Origin: Cryptomeria japonica
Lineage: Eukaryota > Streptophyta > Pinopsida > Cupressales > Cupressaceae
Length of the DNA: 64,000 nucleotides
Direction of reading: 5' to 3'
NCBI RefSeq assembly: GCF_030272615.1
Contig: NC_081411.1
Coordinates: forward strand, 41,219,140-41,283,139
A program made the translations under genes and the position numbers. The notes beneath the pieces were generated by a model. The model was not told the DNA's origin, searched no databases, and saw nothing but the letters and a program-made list of their open reading frames with translations. Shown in pieces: positions 23,929 to 36,195 of this stretch (position 1 is its first letter; each line of letters starts with the position of its first letter).

Positions 23929-24330
23929 AACCAATTTATAATAAACTACATTCATTCATATATACACATCCATTACATTATATATTCATATACTTTAATG
24001 TCTTACACATGTCTTATAATACATTCATTATTCTTCATCCATATATACATATATCATATATATAATTCACACTTCACTATTCTCTCATTTATATTTAGTC
24101 CATATATGCTTCCATACTATTCCACACTCTTATCTCTCACTTCTCCCACTTTGTAGAGTCTCTTAATGCCTTTCTATCACATCCTTTCATAATAACTCTT
24201 AATTATCTTATTCCCATGAATTTTTCTTTTATTCTATAATATTTTACTATTTTATAGCTTATATAGGCAGATTAGAGGCATTTTAAGGTAATTTAAGGGG
24301 TATATAATGGATATCTAGGTCTAGAAATCA
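23929..24330. other. AT-rich flank, nothing recognised
   Basis: Low-complexity TA/CAT-rich sequence (TATATACA, ATTCAT runs) with a spurious open frame at 23,920-24,156. No motif or repeat partner was recognised. Confidence 0.4.
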
Positions 24331-25850
24331 CCCAATGACATCTATGATGCCTCACAACCCTATTTACTACCAAAAAGGGTCAATAAAACTAACAAAAAGA
24401 GAAACCACAAGGCGATATACATGATAACGATAGCAATAAAATTCTTGGACAACAAAAATACAAGATGCTTAGTTAGGAGGGCTTGAAATCACCACTATGA
24501 CGTATGATGCAAGAAACCTTCCAACATGGTTGAATCAAGTAGTTTAAAAAAAGGAAAAGGAAATATAAAGAACCACATGAAGAAGAATTTGTCATCTTAG
24601 ACGAATCCTTTGAAACCCTTAGTAGTAAAAGTAAAAAGGGAAAAAAGGGCATCTTTATTGGCTACTAACTAGCATGAACACCTAATGGATCAAATAGTTG
24701 TACCATTGGTGGACAAACCCAAAGAGGAAATTTAACCACAAGAAATTATCAAATCTAGGATGGAGATATAAGAGTCCAAACTAGACTAGATGAAAAATAA
24801 TCTTTGTAAATGGTTGTGCAAATCATCCTTAAGTGTATGAAAAAGGATGAAACTAATAAAGAGGAGTTGAAAGCACAAATTGTGAAACTTAATGCACAAA
24901 TCATAGGACTTGTGGATTTGGCCACTCCATCACTGAGACTACAAGGATCATTGAGCAAAGAGAGAAGACTCTAGCACCTAGATGGATTGCTCGTTGATGC
25001 TACCGAGTGGAGAGAGAACTTGCAAACCCTAGAAGATGAAGTGATTAATATGGCAATAAAGTTTGATCATTATTTGAGTGATGAGGTAAGTTTAGCTCAA
25101 TAGATGCAAGTTGGAGTATATGAAAGTATAATGACATGGGAGAACTATGTCCCTATGTTCAAAGGATAAAATCCACAAGTTCAAAAGAAATGCTTAAGGA
25201 AGTTGTTATAGACAATAAAAATTAAGATTTACCAAGCAATGGTTGAAGGCTATGAGGATGATAATCAAAACCTTGAAGAGATGTAGAGACAAGTTGATAA
25301 AGAACCAAACCTCTACAACCAAGTACTAAGGAAAATTAAAGAGTTTATGGGAAGTCTCTCTTGAACAATCTAGGAGACATATGTTTTAGTATAGACACCT
25401 TATACAATGCCTTAATAATTCAAATATAATTTGCAAATTGACAAGTTACAAAGGAAATAATTGATGAGATGATGCAATAAAAATTTGAGTTATTGAAAAT
25501 GTAGTAAGAGATTCCCATTTTCAAAGAGCTATGAAGAATGTTAGAAAAATTCAACTACTGTTAGGGCATTAAAATCAAATGCATCAAGAAATTTGATCTT
25601 GGTGATTTGAACGAAATGGTCAATGCATTTATTGACACATTTCTAGAGCATGAAGGAAAAATAAGAATATGGATATTTATTTCTAAAGTGCATTGTCACT
25701 CAAGAGAGCCTAGTATTTGTATTTTGGATGAGATTATGGATAATAAATTAATCATTTTTGTCCTTCCATGTAGCCACCATGTAGTCTACCCTCAACTTGC
25801 AGTTCCAAGCACAAAATTTGAGTAGAAGGCTTGGCATGAAGATTTGACCC
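24330..25850 (+). pseudogene. Decayed coding sequence, family not recognised
   Basis: Plus-strand segments read like protein through frequent stops: ENLQTLEDEVINMAIKFDHY (about 25,020), YESIMTWENYVPMFKG (about 25,120), IKIYQAMVEGYEDDNQNL (about 25,220), QVDKEPNLYNQVLRKIKEF (about 25,290) and a last open piece at 25,607-25,825. Several stops (in AQ-stop-MQ, LL-stop-TIK, EM-stop-RQ) are TAG in Gln-like contexts. It looks helical and charged; it may be the gag-proximal part of a retroelement or a captured host fragment. Confidence 0.4.
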
Positions 25851-28080
25851 CTAATTTAGGGCCTCAATGCATTCCTTTTTCACTTTTATAATAACTACAT
25901 GCCCTTTTTAGGCACTTAGGAATCGGTTTTTAGCTAGTTAGGTTATTGTTTTGATTAGTGTAGTTGGTAACAAGTAGTAGCTAGATTATTAAACACCCTA
26001 GTTAACTAGGATATTTCAACACCTAAATCCAAAAGCTATGGAGTTTGATAAGTTTTATAAAAACTATATAGTCTAACTTTGGAATCTAAATTAGGGGTTA
26101 GAAATTTCGCTTTCTTGCACAAACTATCATTTTGCAACACACAATATATGAAAACCAGAATGTTATATTTTTTGAGAAATTGATGAATGAATTAAGCTAT
26201 TGTTTCACTAGAGATGGGTTTTTGATCACTTGGAATTAATTTCCTGCAAATTTATTTGTTTAGAAGTGGATAGCTTGATTGGATTTGCATTTGAATGTAC
26301 TTACATAATATTCTGTGTCATTTTAGTGCTTAGGTATGGCATAATGATCCAATAAAATCTAGAAAATCTTAGTTTTGTTCTTTCCTTTGATGATTGCATT
26401 GATATTATATTTAATTATGTCAATTTCTACTTAATATGGTATTGGTTATCTTAGATTCAATCCAATGTTCCAAACAAATAAATGAATTCATCTTGTCATT
26501 ATCTATTTTAGTTTAGCATTTTATTCATATTTCTCCCTAACCTACCTCTTTTGCATTATTATGGACATCTATTACAATATATTTATTTCAAAGAAGCATT
26601 TATGATTTCTAGATCTACTTACGAGCATGTATACATTTAAAATTTCATAATTATAAATCTTGCATGTTAGTGTGTTCCAGGAGATTGAAAGAGTTTGAAA
26701 TTCATTAACTCTTGGCTTACACCCGTGTTTGCTAGGAAAGGCCTCTCATAAAACATATACATCAGCCATTGGATTGTTTCAACATGGTCAAAACTTGACT
26801 ATAACGAGACCTTGGAGTAATATTATTACTTTTCAAGAGGAGTGATCAATCTTTGTATCACTAGTTGTGCTAACACCATAATCAACGAGTTAGTTGAAAA
26901 ATTTGTAGTAGAATATTGTGTCTGGGTTTTCATATCGATGTTTCTTATTACACTTTATGATTCATTATCATGAAGTGGAGGAATAATGGATCATTGAGTG
27001 TAATCTAAAACATTGATGAAAATATTTAAACATAATTTTTCTCAAAAACTTTCTATATCAGGTTTTGTATTTTGAATACATAGATAATTACTAATTGAAA
27101 ATTGGGTTAGCCCAAAAATTCAAATTTGAATTTAAAAGTTATGGGGTCACTTATTCAAATTGCACAATTAACCTAAATTAATCTTATAAATTGTGATTCT
27201 AAACATAGGCAAGGAATGATAAATTGAGGAAAATACCAATCCTAGTTATTAGTAGATGAAATCAAGTAATGTTTGAATTGTGTACCAACTTTCAATCACA
27301 CCAACTGTATATTTGTCACCACATAAAGGATAAGAACCAACATGAAACCACAACAAAAGGGAAAAATACTAGTATGCAACTTTTACCCTTACACATAAGT
27401 AATGTTTTATCATAAATTACTAATGATGTACTCTATTTATTTATTAAAAAAATATGATATATAAGAAAAATATACTTCTTTCGATATAAAAAATAAATAA
27501 AAACTAGCACTTGCACCCCAACGACGTGCAATGGTTGCATTGATAGTTAGATATAGTCAGATTCACTAAAGCATTAATAGTGAGACGATTAAAAGACATG
27601 ATTCATTAAAGAAATTAATAGTGAGAAAGATTAATGTGAAATTCAACTAAGATATTTTGTCACTTCACGATTCCCATACTTGTTTTGGGTTTTTGAGGAG
27701 CAGGTGGATAAGTGATTCACTGATTTTGACAATGATAATAAAAATTGTATTGCTTAAGGAGGCTCAAATAACTACTCCAAGGGATAGTGTACATGAATTC
27801 TAAGATCTTTGGAATGAATTTATGCCTTACATTTTCCATCTTGAGGATAGATTTGAAATCATAGTATTATACACTTAATCTTTTACTATACGCTCTGAAA
27901 AAAAAATTATTCTATCTATAGAATGGCCAATTTTGTCTAGATAAAATAAATGAATGAATGAAAGTTTTTAATGACATCCACAAGACTAAACAGACTATGG
28001 GACCGAGAACACCCTCATTACTTTATCTTTAAACTCTTTTCAATGTCAAATCTCTTGCTATTAATCTTGACTAGTACACT
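25851..28080. other. AT-rich intergenic sequence, no feature recognised
   Basis: No open frame with protein-like content, no clear repeat pair and no structural RNA was seen. The sequence is AT-rich. Confidence 0.5.
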
Positions 28081-28109
28081 AGTTGTCTAATAAATCATGT
28101 CTTCTTGAA

Positions 28110-28596
28110 ATAGTTGATGCATCTTATCAACCTTCAAACTATTTTTGCACTGATTACAAATATCCTCTGATGGAATGCCATTCCATTTCCAATGCTCCCT
28201 TATTGTAGAAAATGCAAGCTCTTTCTTCCCAAGTTTCCTTGGGTATCTTCCACCTCTCAGTCTCACACCTAAGATGATGCGATCCTCTCCTCAGTTGTGC
28301 AACTAGTAGCCTTGCTTTCCCTTTAATAGCTACTCCTAGATATATTTTTCCACCATGAACCTTTGTTGGTTAAACTCTTTGATATAATATGCATTTTTCT
28401 GTCCAATCTGTTTTGTCCACATGACAATTCTAAATTTATCAATCACATAACTTTTTATTTCATCATTGGTGTGAGGACATTCTTGCAAATTGATGCCCCA
28501 CTTGTTCATCTTTTTTTTGTTATGTTTCATCCACATTTTCTTCCTATGACCTAGCACCTCTTCTACAACCATTTTGGACCAACGATGGTTATCCAT
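28110..28596 (-). pseudogene. Fragment of a LINE-type RT C-terminal (zinc-binding-like) region
   Basis: The minus strand gives NLQECPHTNDEIKSYVIDKF (28,490-28,430) and, after a frameshift near 28,340, AIKGKARLLVAQLRRGSHHL and RCETERWKIPKETWEERACI (about 28,310-28,200). The LRxGxHxLRxExxRW..P..ER.C pattern is typical of the region after the RT in plant non-LTR elements (RT zinc-binding domain). The terminal Cys/His residues are lost. Only this 5'-truncated relic is visible. Confidence 0.5.
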
Positions 28597-28954
28597 GTTT
28601 TCAACCTTCTTTAAATAACTTACAAACCAGGTTATCGCGATGCCTCTAATGCCTAAATGCCTTCATAGACAACTCATCATCTCAACCATCAATGAATGCC
28701 CACAATACTAAATGTCGAAGGTGCAGATTCAGTTTGGAGAGCTTACAATGCATTTTGTAGTACTTGGAGTGTACACTCACCATTTGTACAACATTTCTGA
28801 AAGGGCAAACTTTACGTGAACTTGAAATTCTATCTCTCGCATACATTTTTGGAAGAAGATAATAGCTAAAACATCATCCATAAGAATCCACAAGAAGGTT
28901 GTATTTGAGATGGTGGATATCATAACCAAAGCATGGACTATTCTTCGGTACTAA

Positions 28955-29345
28955 TATTTTATTTTATTTTAGTAAGGGTTTTGTTTTTTATTAAGGAAAA
29001 TCAAGTTTTAAGGGACCTGAAACCCGCTTACATATCGAAAAGTTAAGCAATAGAGAAACTAGAATAGACAAAACAAAGAGAGAAGGTTGCAAAAGAACAA
29101 CACATAAGACAAAAACCAAAGAAAAGAACAACAAAAGGCCAGTGAGAGACTGACACACCTAAAACAAAATTACATTCAGGTGAAAACCTTTATAGTCTCT
29201 TCCACATCCTTGACCAACATCATCATCATATTTGCTGCCTCTTTCAGGTCTTTATTTTTCTGCATCTGTTGATGGCCTTTGGTCTTCAGCTCTAGCTCAC
29301 TTGCATTTTGCCTAGTTCTGCGTCTGGAGGAGTGTTGAACAAAAC
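28955..29345 (-). mobile_element. 3' end of a LINE-like element, minus strand
   Basis: Read on the minus strand, an open stretch (ELELKTKGHQQMQKNKDL, then KEAANMMMMLVKDVEETIKV) ends in TGA at about 29,180. A T-rich 3' UTR follows with GCGGGTTTCAGGTCCCTT and an A-rich end, CTTAATAAAAAACAAAACCC, at 28,965. Short ORF tail, T-rich UTR and A-rich terminus fit a LINE 3' end. No RT is attached. Confidence 0.45.
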
Positions 29346-29697
29346 TAGAAGGGTTTTGTTAAGTTTTGTGCATTTTGTAAATATTTTGTGATTTGAAAAC
29401 CTCTTTGTAGTCAAGTTTTCAAGATTTTAGATGGATAGAGAAAGAATAAAGTTGATGAAAATAAAGAAAGTGATAGCCAAGCATGTCACTTCTACAAGCA
29501 GAGGACGGTTTGATAAAAAACAAATGATCTTTCTATTCTATGTGACACAAATACCTTTACTAGCAAGAGGGAAAACACATTTTGGAATTCTTCCAACTTA
29601 CTCTTGTCAACCTATAAATTATTTTTTTCTGCTACACATCGCAATTGCCAATATTCACCTTGCAATATCTTCCGTCTTGCAATCAAAGCTCACCTTA

Positions 29698-30119
29698 TAG
29701 GGGAGAGGACCCAATAGTTGAGTGCGTTCCAATTGTTGTGATAGTAGTTGTTGATTTAATAACCATACTTGTTGATTTAATGTCTAATTTTTTTGACAAT
29801 ATTGCACTAATAGTTGTGACTTTAATACCCATAATTGAATGAAATGTACCCTTAGTTGTAAAAAGCAACCAATCATGTGATGCAACATCAACTAAACATA
29901 TATAGGGGCCCCTTATGTACGACTATTGTTCTCACCTTTTTTGGGGGGTATTTTGGATACCTTGGCAAAAAGCATGTTGATGTGGCCCTGAAACCTTAGT
30001 TATAAGTAGTGGACTTACCAAGTGAGCTACTGTAAAAATTTGGGAGTGATTTGAAATTTTCATGTAAAATTTTGAGAAGCACAAAGTTAGGGTGTTCAAC
30101 TACTAGGTCCTCTCCCCTA
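29698..30119. mobile_element. MITE-like element with TAGGGGAGAGGACC terminal inverted repeats
   Basis: The left end reads TAGGGGAGAGGACCCAATAG (29,698) and the right end is the reverse complement (CTACTAGGTCCTCTCCCCTA, ending 30,119), followed inward by TTGA/TCAA. The 422-bp interior has no coding potential. A clean target duplication is not evident. It lies ~540 bp upstream of the TATA box of the SSL gene. Confidence 0.7.
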
Positions 30120-30655
30120 AACACTACAAGGTGATTTAGAAAACCGTTGTCTCGAAAATGAGAAAAAAATTCTATCGTCAAGCATGAGACAAATCCGGCG
30201 GATGTTTCCCACCTATAATATTCTATTGGCCAATTAAGTCAATGTTTTTTTTTTTGAAGGCACATGTGAGTTTTAACTCAACTTTTAATTAATCAAACAA
30301 AAAATAAATATGCCATGTACTATAAGGAATGCCACTTTAGCTTGCAACTATTTGGTCAGTCTTAGTTGTTATGTGTCAATCGCGTGGGACCATGACTAAA
30401 AATAAATATTTTTCAATTAATTGGGCAATAACACGTTATAGGTGCACCTACCCACATTATCTTCCACAATGAATCCAACATTGACCAGTATAAACAATAC
30501 GACTCGCTGACATATTCTGAAAATTAAGAAATCTATTACGGCTTTGTTTCGAGGAAAGAAAACAATTTTTATACTCAAACAGGAAAAACATGATCATGGT
30601 AGTCTACTCTTTACTTAGAATTCAACTTGGCAAAGGTTATGTAGATGCAGTGCCT
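30120..30655. other. Upstream region of the SSL gene
   Basis: No gene. The sequence contains a T run (about 30,246) and AT-rich segments. It probably holds the distal promoter of the downstream gene, but no specific element can be assigned from sequence alone. Confidence 0.4.
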
Positions 30656-30663
30656 TATAAAAA
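30656..30663 (+). promoter_or_regulatory. TATA box of the SSL gene
   Basis: TATAAAAA lies 82 bp upstream of the predicted ATG (30,738) in a CCTTATAAAAAG context, good spacing for a plant core promoter with a ~50-bp leader. Confidence 0.7.
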
Positions 30664-30737
30664 GTCTATTCTATCTTTTTGTGTGAGGACTTCAATCCGA
30701 AGCAACAACACACAAAAAAAAGTTGATTCAAATTGAG

Positions 30738-31123
30738 ATGGCAGAAGCCCAAGTTAAGAATGCAGCCTTATTGGCTGTTCTGTGCTTGGCCTCAGCAGCA
30801 TCATGGAATTACTTGGTTAGAACATCTCAAATTGATCCTGCCCCCATAAGTCTTTTGCCGTCCCTCCCATGAGAGATGGTATTTATGCTCCCAATGAGAA
30901 GCTTGAAAAGGCAGAAAAGATAGGATTAGGGCTGGTACATGGGCCAGAAGATTTCGCTCTTGACAGAGAAAAGAAGTCCCTTTTCACTGGATGTGAGGAT
31001 GGATGGATTAAGCGGGTTTGGTTTGATGAAGGGAGGGTGGAGAATTGGACATTTGGTGGGGGGAGGCCTTTGGGTGTGGCGGTTGGGAAGAATGAGGAGC
31101 TCATTGTCTGCGAACTGCGTAGG
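30738..31123 (+). CDS. SSL exon 1 (signal segment and first propeller blade, frameshifted)
   Basis: The ATG at 30,738 opens MAEAQVKNAALLAVLCLASA, a likely signal anchor or peptide, and reaches a TGA at 30,870. The family-typical sequence resumes in another frame from MRDGIYAPNEKLEKAEKIG (30,869) and stays open to the donor AGG|GTAAGC at 31,123/31,124. Confidence 0.82.
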
Positions 31124-34100
31124 GTAAGCTATTTGACTTGTATGCAATCACACGCTATTTATAATGTCTTAATTGTAATGTCCTATAAAATTCTACTAGT
31201 AGTTCAATGTATTTAAACTATTTAAATTAGGCATATGTATTCGTATGTTCCAAACAGTTAAATAGTGCCTGCTATATTTTAAAAGTAATTTGATGATGCA
31301 GAGCATTTTGTTTTAAAAGTTAAGTCCTATAAAATGGAGATTGCATGTGTTATATACCCACGCCTTACCATCCTCAGAGGTATTCTTTATGTTTTTGTTT
31401 TATCTACCATCTCTTGAAGGTAGTATTTTCATGCTTTATAAAATTTTGGATTGACGATTCATGGTTTCCTTGTAAAAACAATATTAGGGCTTACTGAATG
31501 TGACAAAAGACAATGTGGAGGTCTTGTGCAATGAGGCTGGCGGATCAAAACTCAAGTATGTGATATGATATCTATTCCCCTGGTTCTCTTGCATCTGTTT
31601 TGCTACTTGAAACACCATTTATTAGTAAACTGACAAGAAAAGTTTAATAACAAAAGTGAAGAAGCAGGCAGAGCCCTTTATTTTTCAAACATACATCTGG
31701 GGAACTGTGTTTAATCCATTTTTATTTACCTCTTATATCTGTTCATGTTTATAGATTGACTGACCCATTACATGGAAAGAAAAGCCAGCTGAAAGTCAAG
31801 TGTGAATTGGTAGATCAGTTCTCAGAGCAAGGAAATTAATAGTCACCAAAACGAAAAATTATTATATAAGATAGGTCTAATCCCCAAAGAGGAAAAAAAC
31901 CATAGTGGCTCGAGACATGTCTGTAAATTGCCAAACATTTCTTTTAAAATAGATATTTTCTTTCTTTGGAAGTTACCTTGTTGATGTTCTTTTTTCTAAC
32001 TGAAATACATAGACCATAACTATACGAAGGGTTACGAGTTTATCAAAATTTCTGTTTAGTCAGATTTATAGTTAAAACATGAAAGCATCAGACACCGCTG
32101 TTCCATTGCCATAAACATAGAAAGAAGCAAACCATCAGTTTAAAACTTCAACCAGAATCAACTTCAATCGTATCAACCCCCTCAATAGAGTAATAACGAT
32201 TTCCAAAGTCTTCAACATAATCATCAGTATTGATATTTATTATTTATGATCTATAGTCCTTAATTATCTTACATTGAATATTGAGGTAAATGATAGGAAG
32301 ATATGAAGAAGGTATTGCATAAATAGGATCAGGAGCAGCTGTTCTGAATAAATTCCCAAATCAATCGATTGAATCTGTTTTCCAAACATGTTGACTTACT
32401 TACCCTAAATAGGCCTCTAAGATAAAGTAATCCGTTTGAGGCTCTTTATAAGTAATTATTTGCTATTCAAACTCAAAATCACAGAGCATTATGCAGTTGA
32501 GTGGGGCAGAGTCGCAGTTTAGAAAAGAATATAGACAGGTTGTCACTTAGGATCACCTAATTACTATTAAACAATGATTTATATGATATCCAATTAGCTT
32601 TGTGTCCAAAATCCAAAGACGACCAATACCTGTTACTGCTAAGTTGCCCAAATCACAATCAAATGTGGATTTCTTTCGTGTTCATGGTTTGTCGGCTCAA
32701 ATTTTGGTCAGAGATAAATTCATGTAACCACTTACCAGAGAAATTTGGTGCCTAACACCTCCATGAAATTTGTACAGGACTTACACTGGCCTTTGTGTTA
32801 AGGCGCAGCAACAATAATAACTGTCCAAAATTTACCCAGGAGTTGCAACTGGGCTCTACTGGTATGGTGTGTAGTCCGCGTATGGCCAAAGTGCTAGAGT
32901 ATAGAATTCTATGCGCAATTGGCTGACAAGACAGTTCAGATCTTCACTGTAGTGAATATTGTCAAATCACAACTATGTGGCGTTCTCTAAACTATTGCAG
33001 TATGACCTAGCCAAATGGTCAAGGATAAAAAATACAGGCTACCCAAACTGCAAGGGCCAAAAATTGAAGGTTGTCTGTGGCTGTGCAATGGGCTAGCGAA
33101 ACTACAAAAAAAACAAATTTCATTTCACACGGTTTTCAGAGGAGTTGAACTGATGTCATTGTACTTCAAACTATACATTCATATGAAAAAATGAAATTAA
33201 GGTACTCACTAATGTGACTCTACAATGTCTCTCAAGCAGAGGTTTAACCTGTCTTCAACTCTATTCGTTTGTTTTGCCTTGGAACCCTCTCCTAAGCAGA
33301 GGTCTAACCTTTGCTGATCTACATGGATTGGTAAGGTTTGGTTTCATTCCCAAGCGTGGTAATGAGATTAACTTATCTGAACAAAATTGAGATAGATAGA
33401 TACATACATATAACATAAGACAATTAGAAAGAAATTCCCTTCTAGAGTTCTACTAGGAAGGGGGTTTACGAGGGGTTTTCCTTTACCAAATCGACATCTG
33501 CCCAGGCTATGCCCTAATAAAATAACCTTTACCTCTTATCAAGGGGCAATATAAAGTTGTACACTGAAAAACATGAATTCTTTTCTTCGACTTCCCTGCA
33601 TGGTCTAGGATTATAAAAAAATTGAAATTTTTCTTAATTAAATAAGCGACCAATTTCAAAAGTGACTTCTCTTTTTTTCACAGGATGCCTGATGGAGTTG
33701 ATGTTTCAAAAGATGGTGTGATTTACTTCACAGATGCTAGCTATAAATACAGCCCTGCAAAATTTGAGTTAGAAGTATTTGAATATCGTCCTCATGGAAG
33801 GCTGATCAAATTCGATCCCACCACAAAAACTGCGACTGTTCTGCTCAAGGACCTTTACTTCTCCAATGGAGTGGCTCTGTCTGCCCAAGAGGATTTCCTG
33901 GTTTTCTGTGAAACTTTCATTTTCAGGTGTAGGAAATATTGGCTAAAAGGAGAGAAATCAGGGAAAATTGAAACATTCCTTGAAAATCTACCTGGATTTC
34001 CTGATAATGTTAGAGTGGATGCAGAAGGCACCTTCTGGATTGGTCTTCTTGGGGTAAATATATTTCTGCTATTTTCCTTCATTCTTTCTAAAATCCCAAA

Positions 34101-34933
34101 AATCTTGCTACAACAAATGGTTGTACACCATAACCCTATACATTAATCGTAAAACATGAACAATATTCCTTGCAAGCTTAGGGTATTAAAGAACATAAAT
34201 GTTCCCTCCTATATCTTCTTGCATTCAAATCCCTCTGCATTTCCTACATGTGCATAAGGCTAGACTACTGAATTGTCACTCACCATTAGGAAAGAACAGA
34301 GACGTCCCTATCAACACTATTAGGACAAGATAAGAATATAGGAGCACAAATTTCATTTCCCATCTCCTTTCTGCCTTCCACCTTCTGCCTTCCACCCATG
34401 CAGATGAGCTTAATCATCAAAGACCACTTGACCTTTAGATTGACAGAGAGAAGGAAAAGTACTTTTTTTTATCATCAAATGTACATGAACATGTCCTACA
34501 AGCTTAGCCCCTCTGCCCTCCCTTCTTGTCTATAATGCTCGATCATCAAAAGAGCATTAGAACTTTAGATAGAGGGAGGAGACAAATTTCCCCTGATCTT
34601 GCATTCTTATTGTTAAATATATTTTGAAATCCATTATTTAATCTTTTACCAGTGCTCAATTCAATTTTTTCTTTTCTGCAGAGACGAACCTTGCTATGGG
34701 ATCTGACTGTCAAATACCCAGCATTCAGGCATGTTTTGGTGAGGATGTGGAGTATCATAAACCCATATGTATTGTTTAAGAAAGGGGCCATTCTGAACTT
34801 GAATGAGAATGGAGAACCCATTGCTTTCTTTGAGTCTAAAAGGCCACTCATTACTGGTGGAGTAAGGTTGGGCAACCATTTGTATTTTGGTGGCATTCTT
34901 GATCATTCCCTCAATAGTCTTGAACTCCCTTAA
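30738..34933 (+). CDS. Strictosidine-synthase-like protein (adipocyte plasma membrane-associated protein type), four exons, frameshift in exon 1
   Basis: Exons: 30,738-31,123, 31,488-31,555, 33,684-34,053 and 34,682-34,933, all with GT..AG borders and compatible phases (0, 2, 0). The encoded protein (~360 residues in all) has a hydrophobic N-terminal segment (ALLAVLCLASAASW), then six-bladed propeller motifs: GLVHGPEDFAL, FTGCEDGWIKRVW, GRPLGVAV, MPDGVDVSKDGVIYFTDASY, GRLIKFDP, LYFSNGVALS, LPGFPDNVRVDAEGTFWIGL and GGVRLGNHLYFG. These mark the plant SSL family. Most members lack the catalytic Glu of true strictosidine synthase and are thought to act as hydrolase-like proteins. A 2-bp surplus or 1-bp loss near 30,850-30,866 breaks exon 1 between residue ~40 and MRDGIY, so this copy is either a pseudogene, wrongly assembled, or started downstream at 30,869 without its signal segment. 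Confidence 0.85.
31488..31555 (+). CDS. SSL exon 2
   Basis: After ATATTAG the 68-bp exon encodes GLLNVTKDNVEVLCNEAGGS plus KLK, closed by a consensus donor GTATGT. It was missed by ORF-length criteria but fits the family and joins in phase to exon 3. Confidence 0.85.
31556..33683 (+). other. SSL intron 2 (2.1 kb), its 3' half shared with the downstream duplicate
   Basis: The part from about 32,075 to the acceptor is repeated at 37,447-38,869. It includes two copies of an AGCAGAGGTYTAACCT word (33,236 and 33,296), also present twice in the duplicate. A former coding look (GYPNCKGQKLKVVCGCAMG near 33,050) is conserved in the duplicate but broken by stops here. Confidence 0.7.
33684..34053 (+). 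CDS. SSL exon 3 (central propeller)
   Basis: A CTTTTTTTCACAG acceptor precedes this 370-bp exon. It encodes the strongly conserved MPDGVDVSKDG..YFTDASYKY, GRLIKFDPTTK and PDNVRVDAEGTFWIGLLG blocks without a stop and ends at donor GG|GTAAAT. Confidence 0.92.
34682..34933 (+). CDS. SSL exon 4 (C-terminal blades)
   Basis: The TTCTTTTCTGCAG acceptor is followed by RRTLLWDLTVKYPAFRHVLV, then FKKGAILNLNENGEPIAFF, GGVRLGNHLYFGGILDHSL and a TAA at 34,931-34,933, the usual end of the family. Confidence 0.92.
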   Translation, partial: RRTLLWDLTVKYPAFRHVLVRMWSIINPYVLFKKGAILNLNENGEPIAFFESKRPLITGGVRLGNHLYFGGILDHSLNSLELP

Positions 34934-35510
34934 TTTCTCCTCTTTGCTTGCTATAATATTGTCAACAAAGAGAATTTTTTCTTGCATGGCATTTTTATAT
35001 GTTCAATGGCAAGCATCATTCTCCATCTACATCTACAATGGTTGAAGACTGCCACCTTGAATGCTTACTGAATACAAAAATTTACTTCTGATGCCCATAA
35101 CAACGTTGCAATGCATCATTCATAATTGTTTATCTATGTTCTTTGTCTCTTCCATATCTTACATTTGTGTTCACGTCTTTTTGCACTAATCAATAATTCC
35201 ATTTCTAAAGTTTAAAATGTTGGATGCAACAAAAATGCTGTCAAACAATTGAAACGAAAAAACGAAAGAAAGACTTTCTTCAAAAGTAATAATTATTGCT
35301 GTTTTGCTACTGAGAAATTTGTTCCGTCTCTTTACAAATCAAGGTTTAAAATGAAATTCCCTTAAGGTTAATGCATCCTAAACAAATGAAATGCATATTT
35401 ATTAAGTATAAATAAATTTGAATTAACTAATTATTGGTGTGGATAATTCAGTAATTAATTTTAAATTAAGAAAATTAACTGATCAGTAGATAGGGTATTT
35501 AGTTATAGTT
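34934..35510. other. 3' flank of the SSL gene
   Basis: This is AT-rich and has no further gene. It probably includes the 3' UTR; no single poly(A) signal stands out. Confidence 0.4.
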
Positions 35511-36195
35511 ATAGACGTGTCATCGAAAAGGGAATCAGTGTTGGATTTTGGGGGCCTTCCTTTTCGATGCTGCCATTGTTTCTCGACTAGTCTTTTGGCC
35601 ACGGATTGTGCTCTCTTGCGCCATAAAGGTGCTGCTACTTGGTGGAAGGACGCTAATGGTGATCACTTGATGGTCCAAGCTTCCGAGTCTTCTTCCGATG
35701 ACAGCTCAAAGGATGATGATGACTCCTCCCAGAAGGATGGTTAGCCTCTTGCTGCTTGTGTGGCCTCCTCAGTCCTGTGGTTCCCACTAGGCCTGTTGCT
35801 CTTGTTCAGCTCCAGTCTTTGGTGAATGACGCTTTGCCTTGTCAGCTTTCTGCTCTATGTGCTGACAGGCTTTCTAAGGGGATTTCCCCTCATGCTCCCC
35901 AATGTAATGGTGTTCTAAATGATGGTTTTGCATGGATTGTTGTTAGTCAACACAAAAAAGGTTCTTCTTCCTTCTCTTACCAAAGTCTTTCTTGAGTTGT
36001 GGGTGAAATTTCTATATGGACCATTGAGGTCAATGTGGTGTATGTGGACTGTTGTGGTCTATGTGCTGTAAGTGATCTATTTAGTTTTATTCATGATCTG
36101 TTGTAAGTGGCCTTTTATGGCCTATTTGTTTGCCCTTGGGGCTTTTGGTTGTATAGGTCAGCACCTTTAATCTGCTGCTTAATTAATCAAAAACA
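35511..36195 (+). mobile_element. LINE ORF1-like fragment (zinc-knuckle region and 3' end)
   Basis: The open frame 35,517-35,744 encodes FGGLPFRCCHCFSTSLLATDC then RHKGAATWWKD, resembling the zf-CCHC region of plant LINE ORF1 proteins, where CX2C..HX4C is usual; here the His is not kept. An acidic/Ser tail (SSDDSSKDDDDSS) follows and ends in TAG. Downstream is T/G-rich UTR-like sequence ending ATCTGCTGCTTAATTAATCA plus AAAAC. It looks like a truncated or non-autonomous LINE copy sitting just 3' of the SSL gene. Confidence 0.5.

Noticed and set aside
27480-28080. Possible tRNA or organelle-derived piece near 27.5 kb
   Set aside because: No cloverleaf or recognisable tRNA/rRNA sequence could be found.
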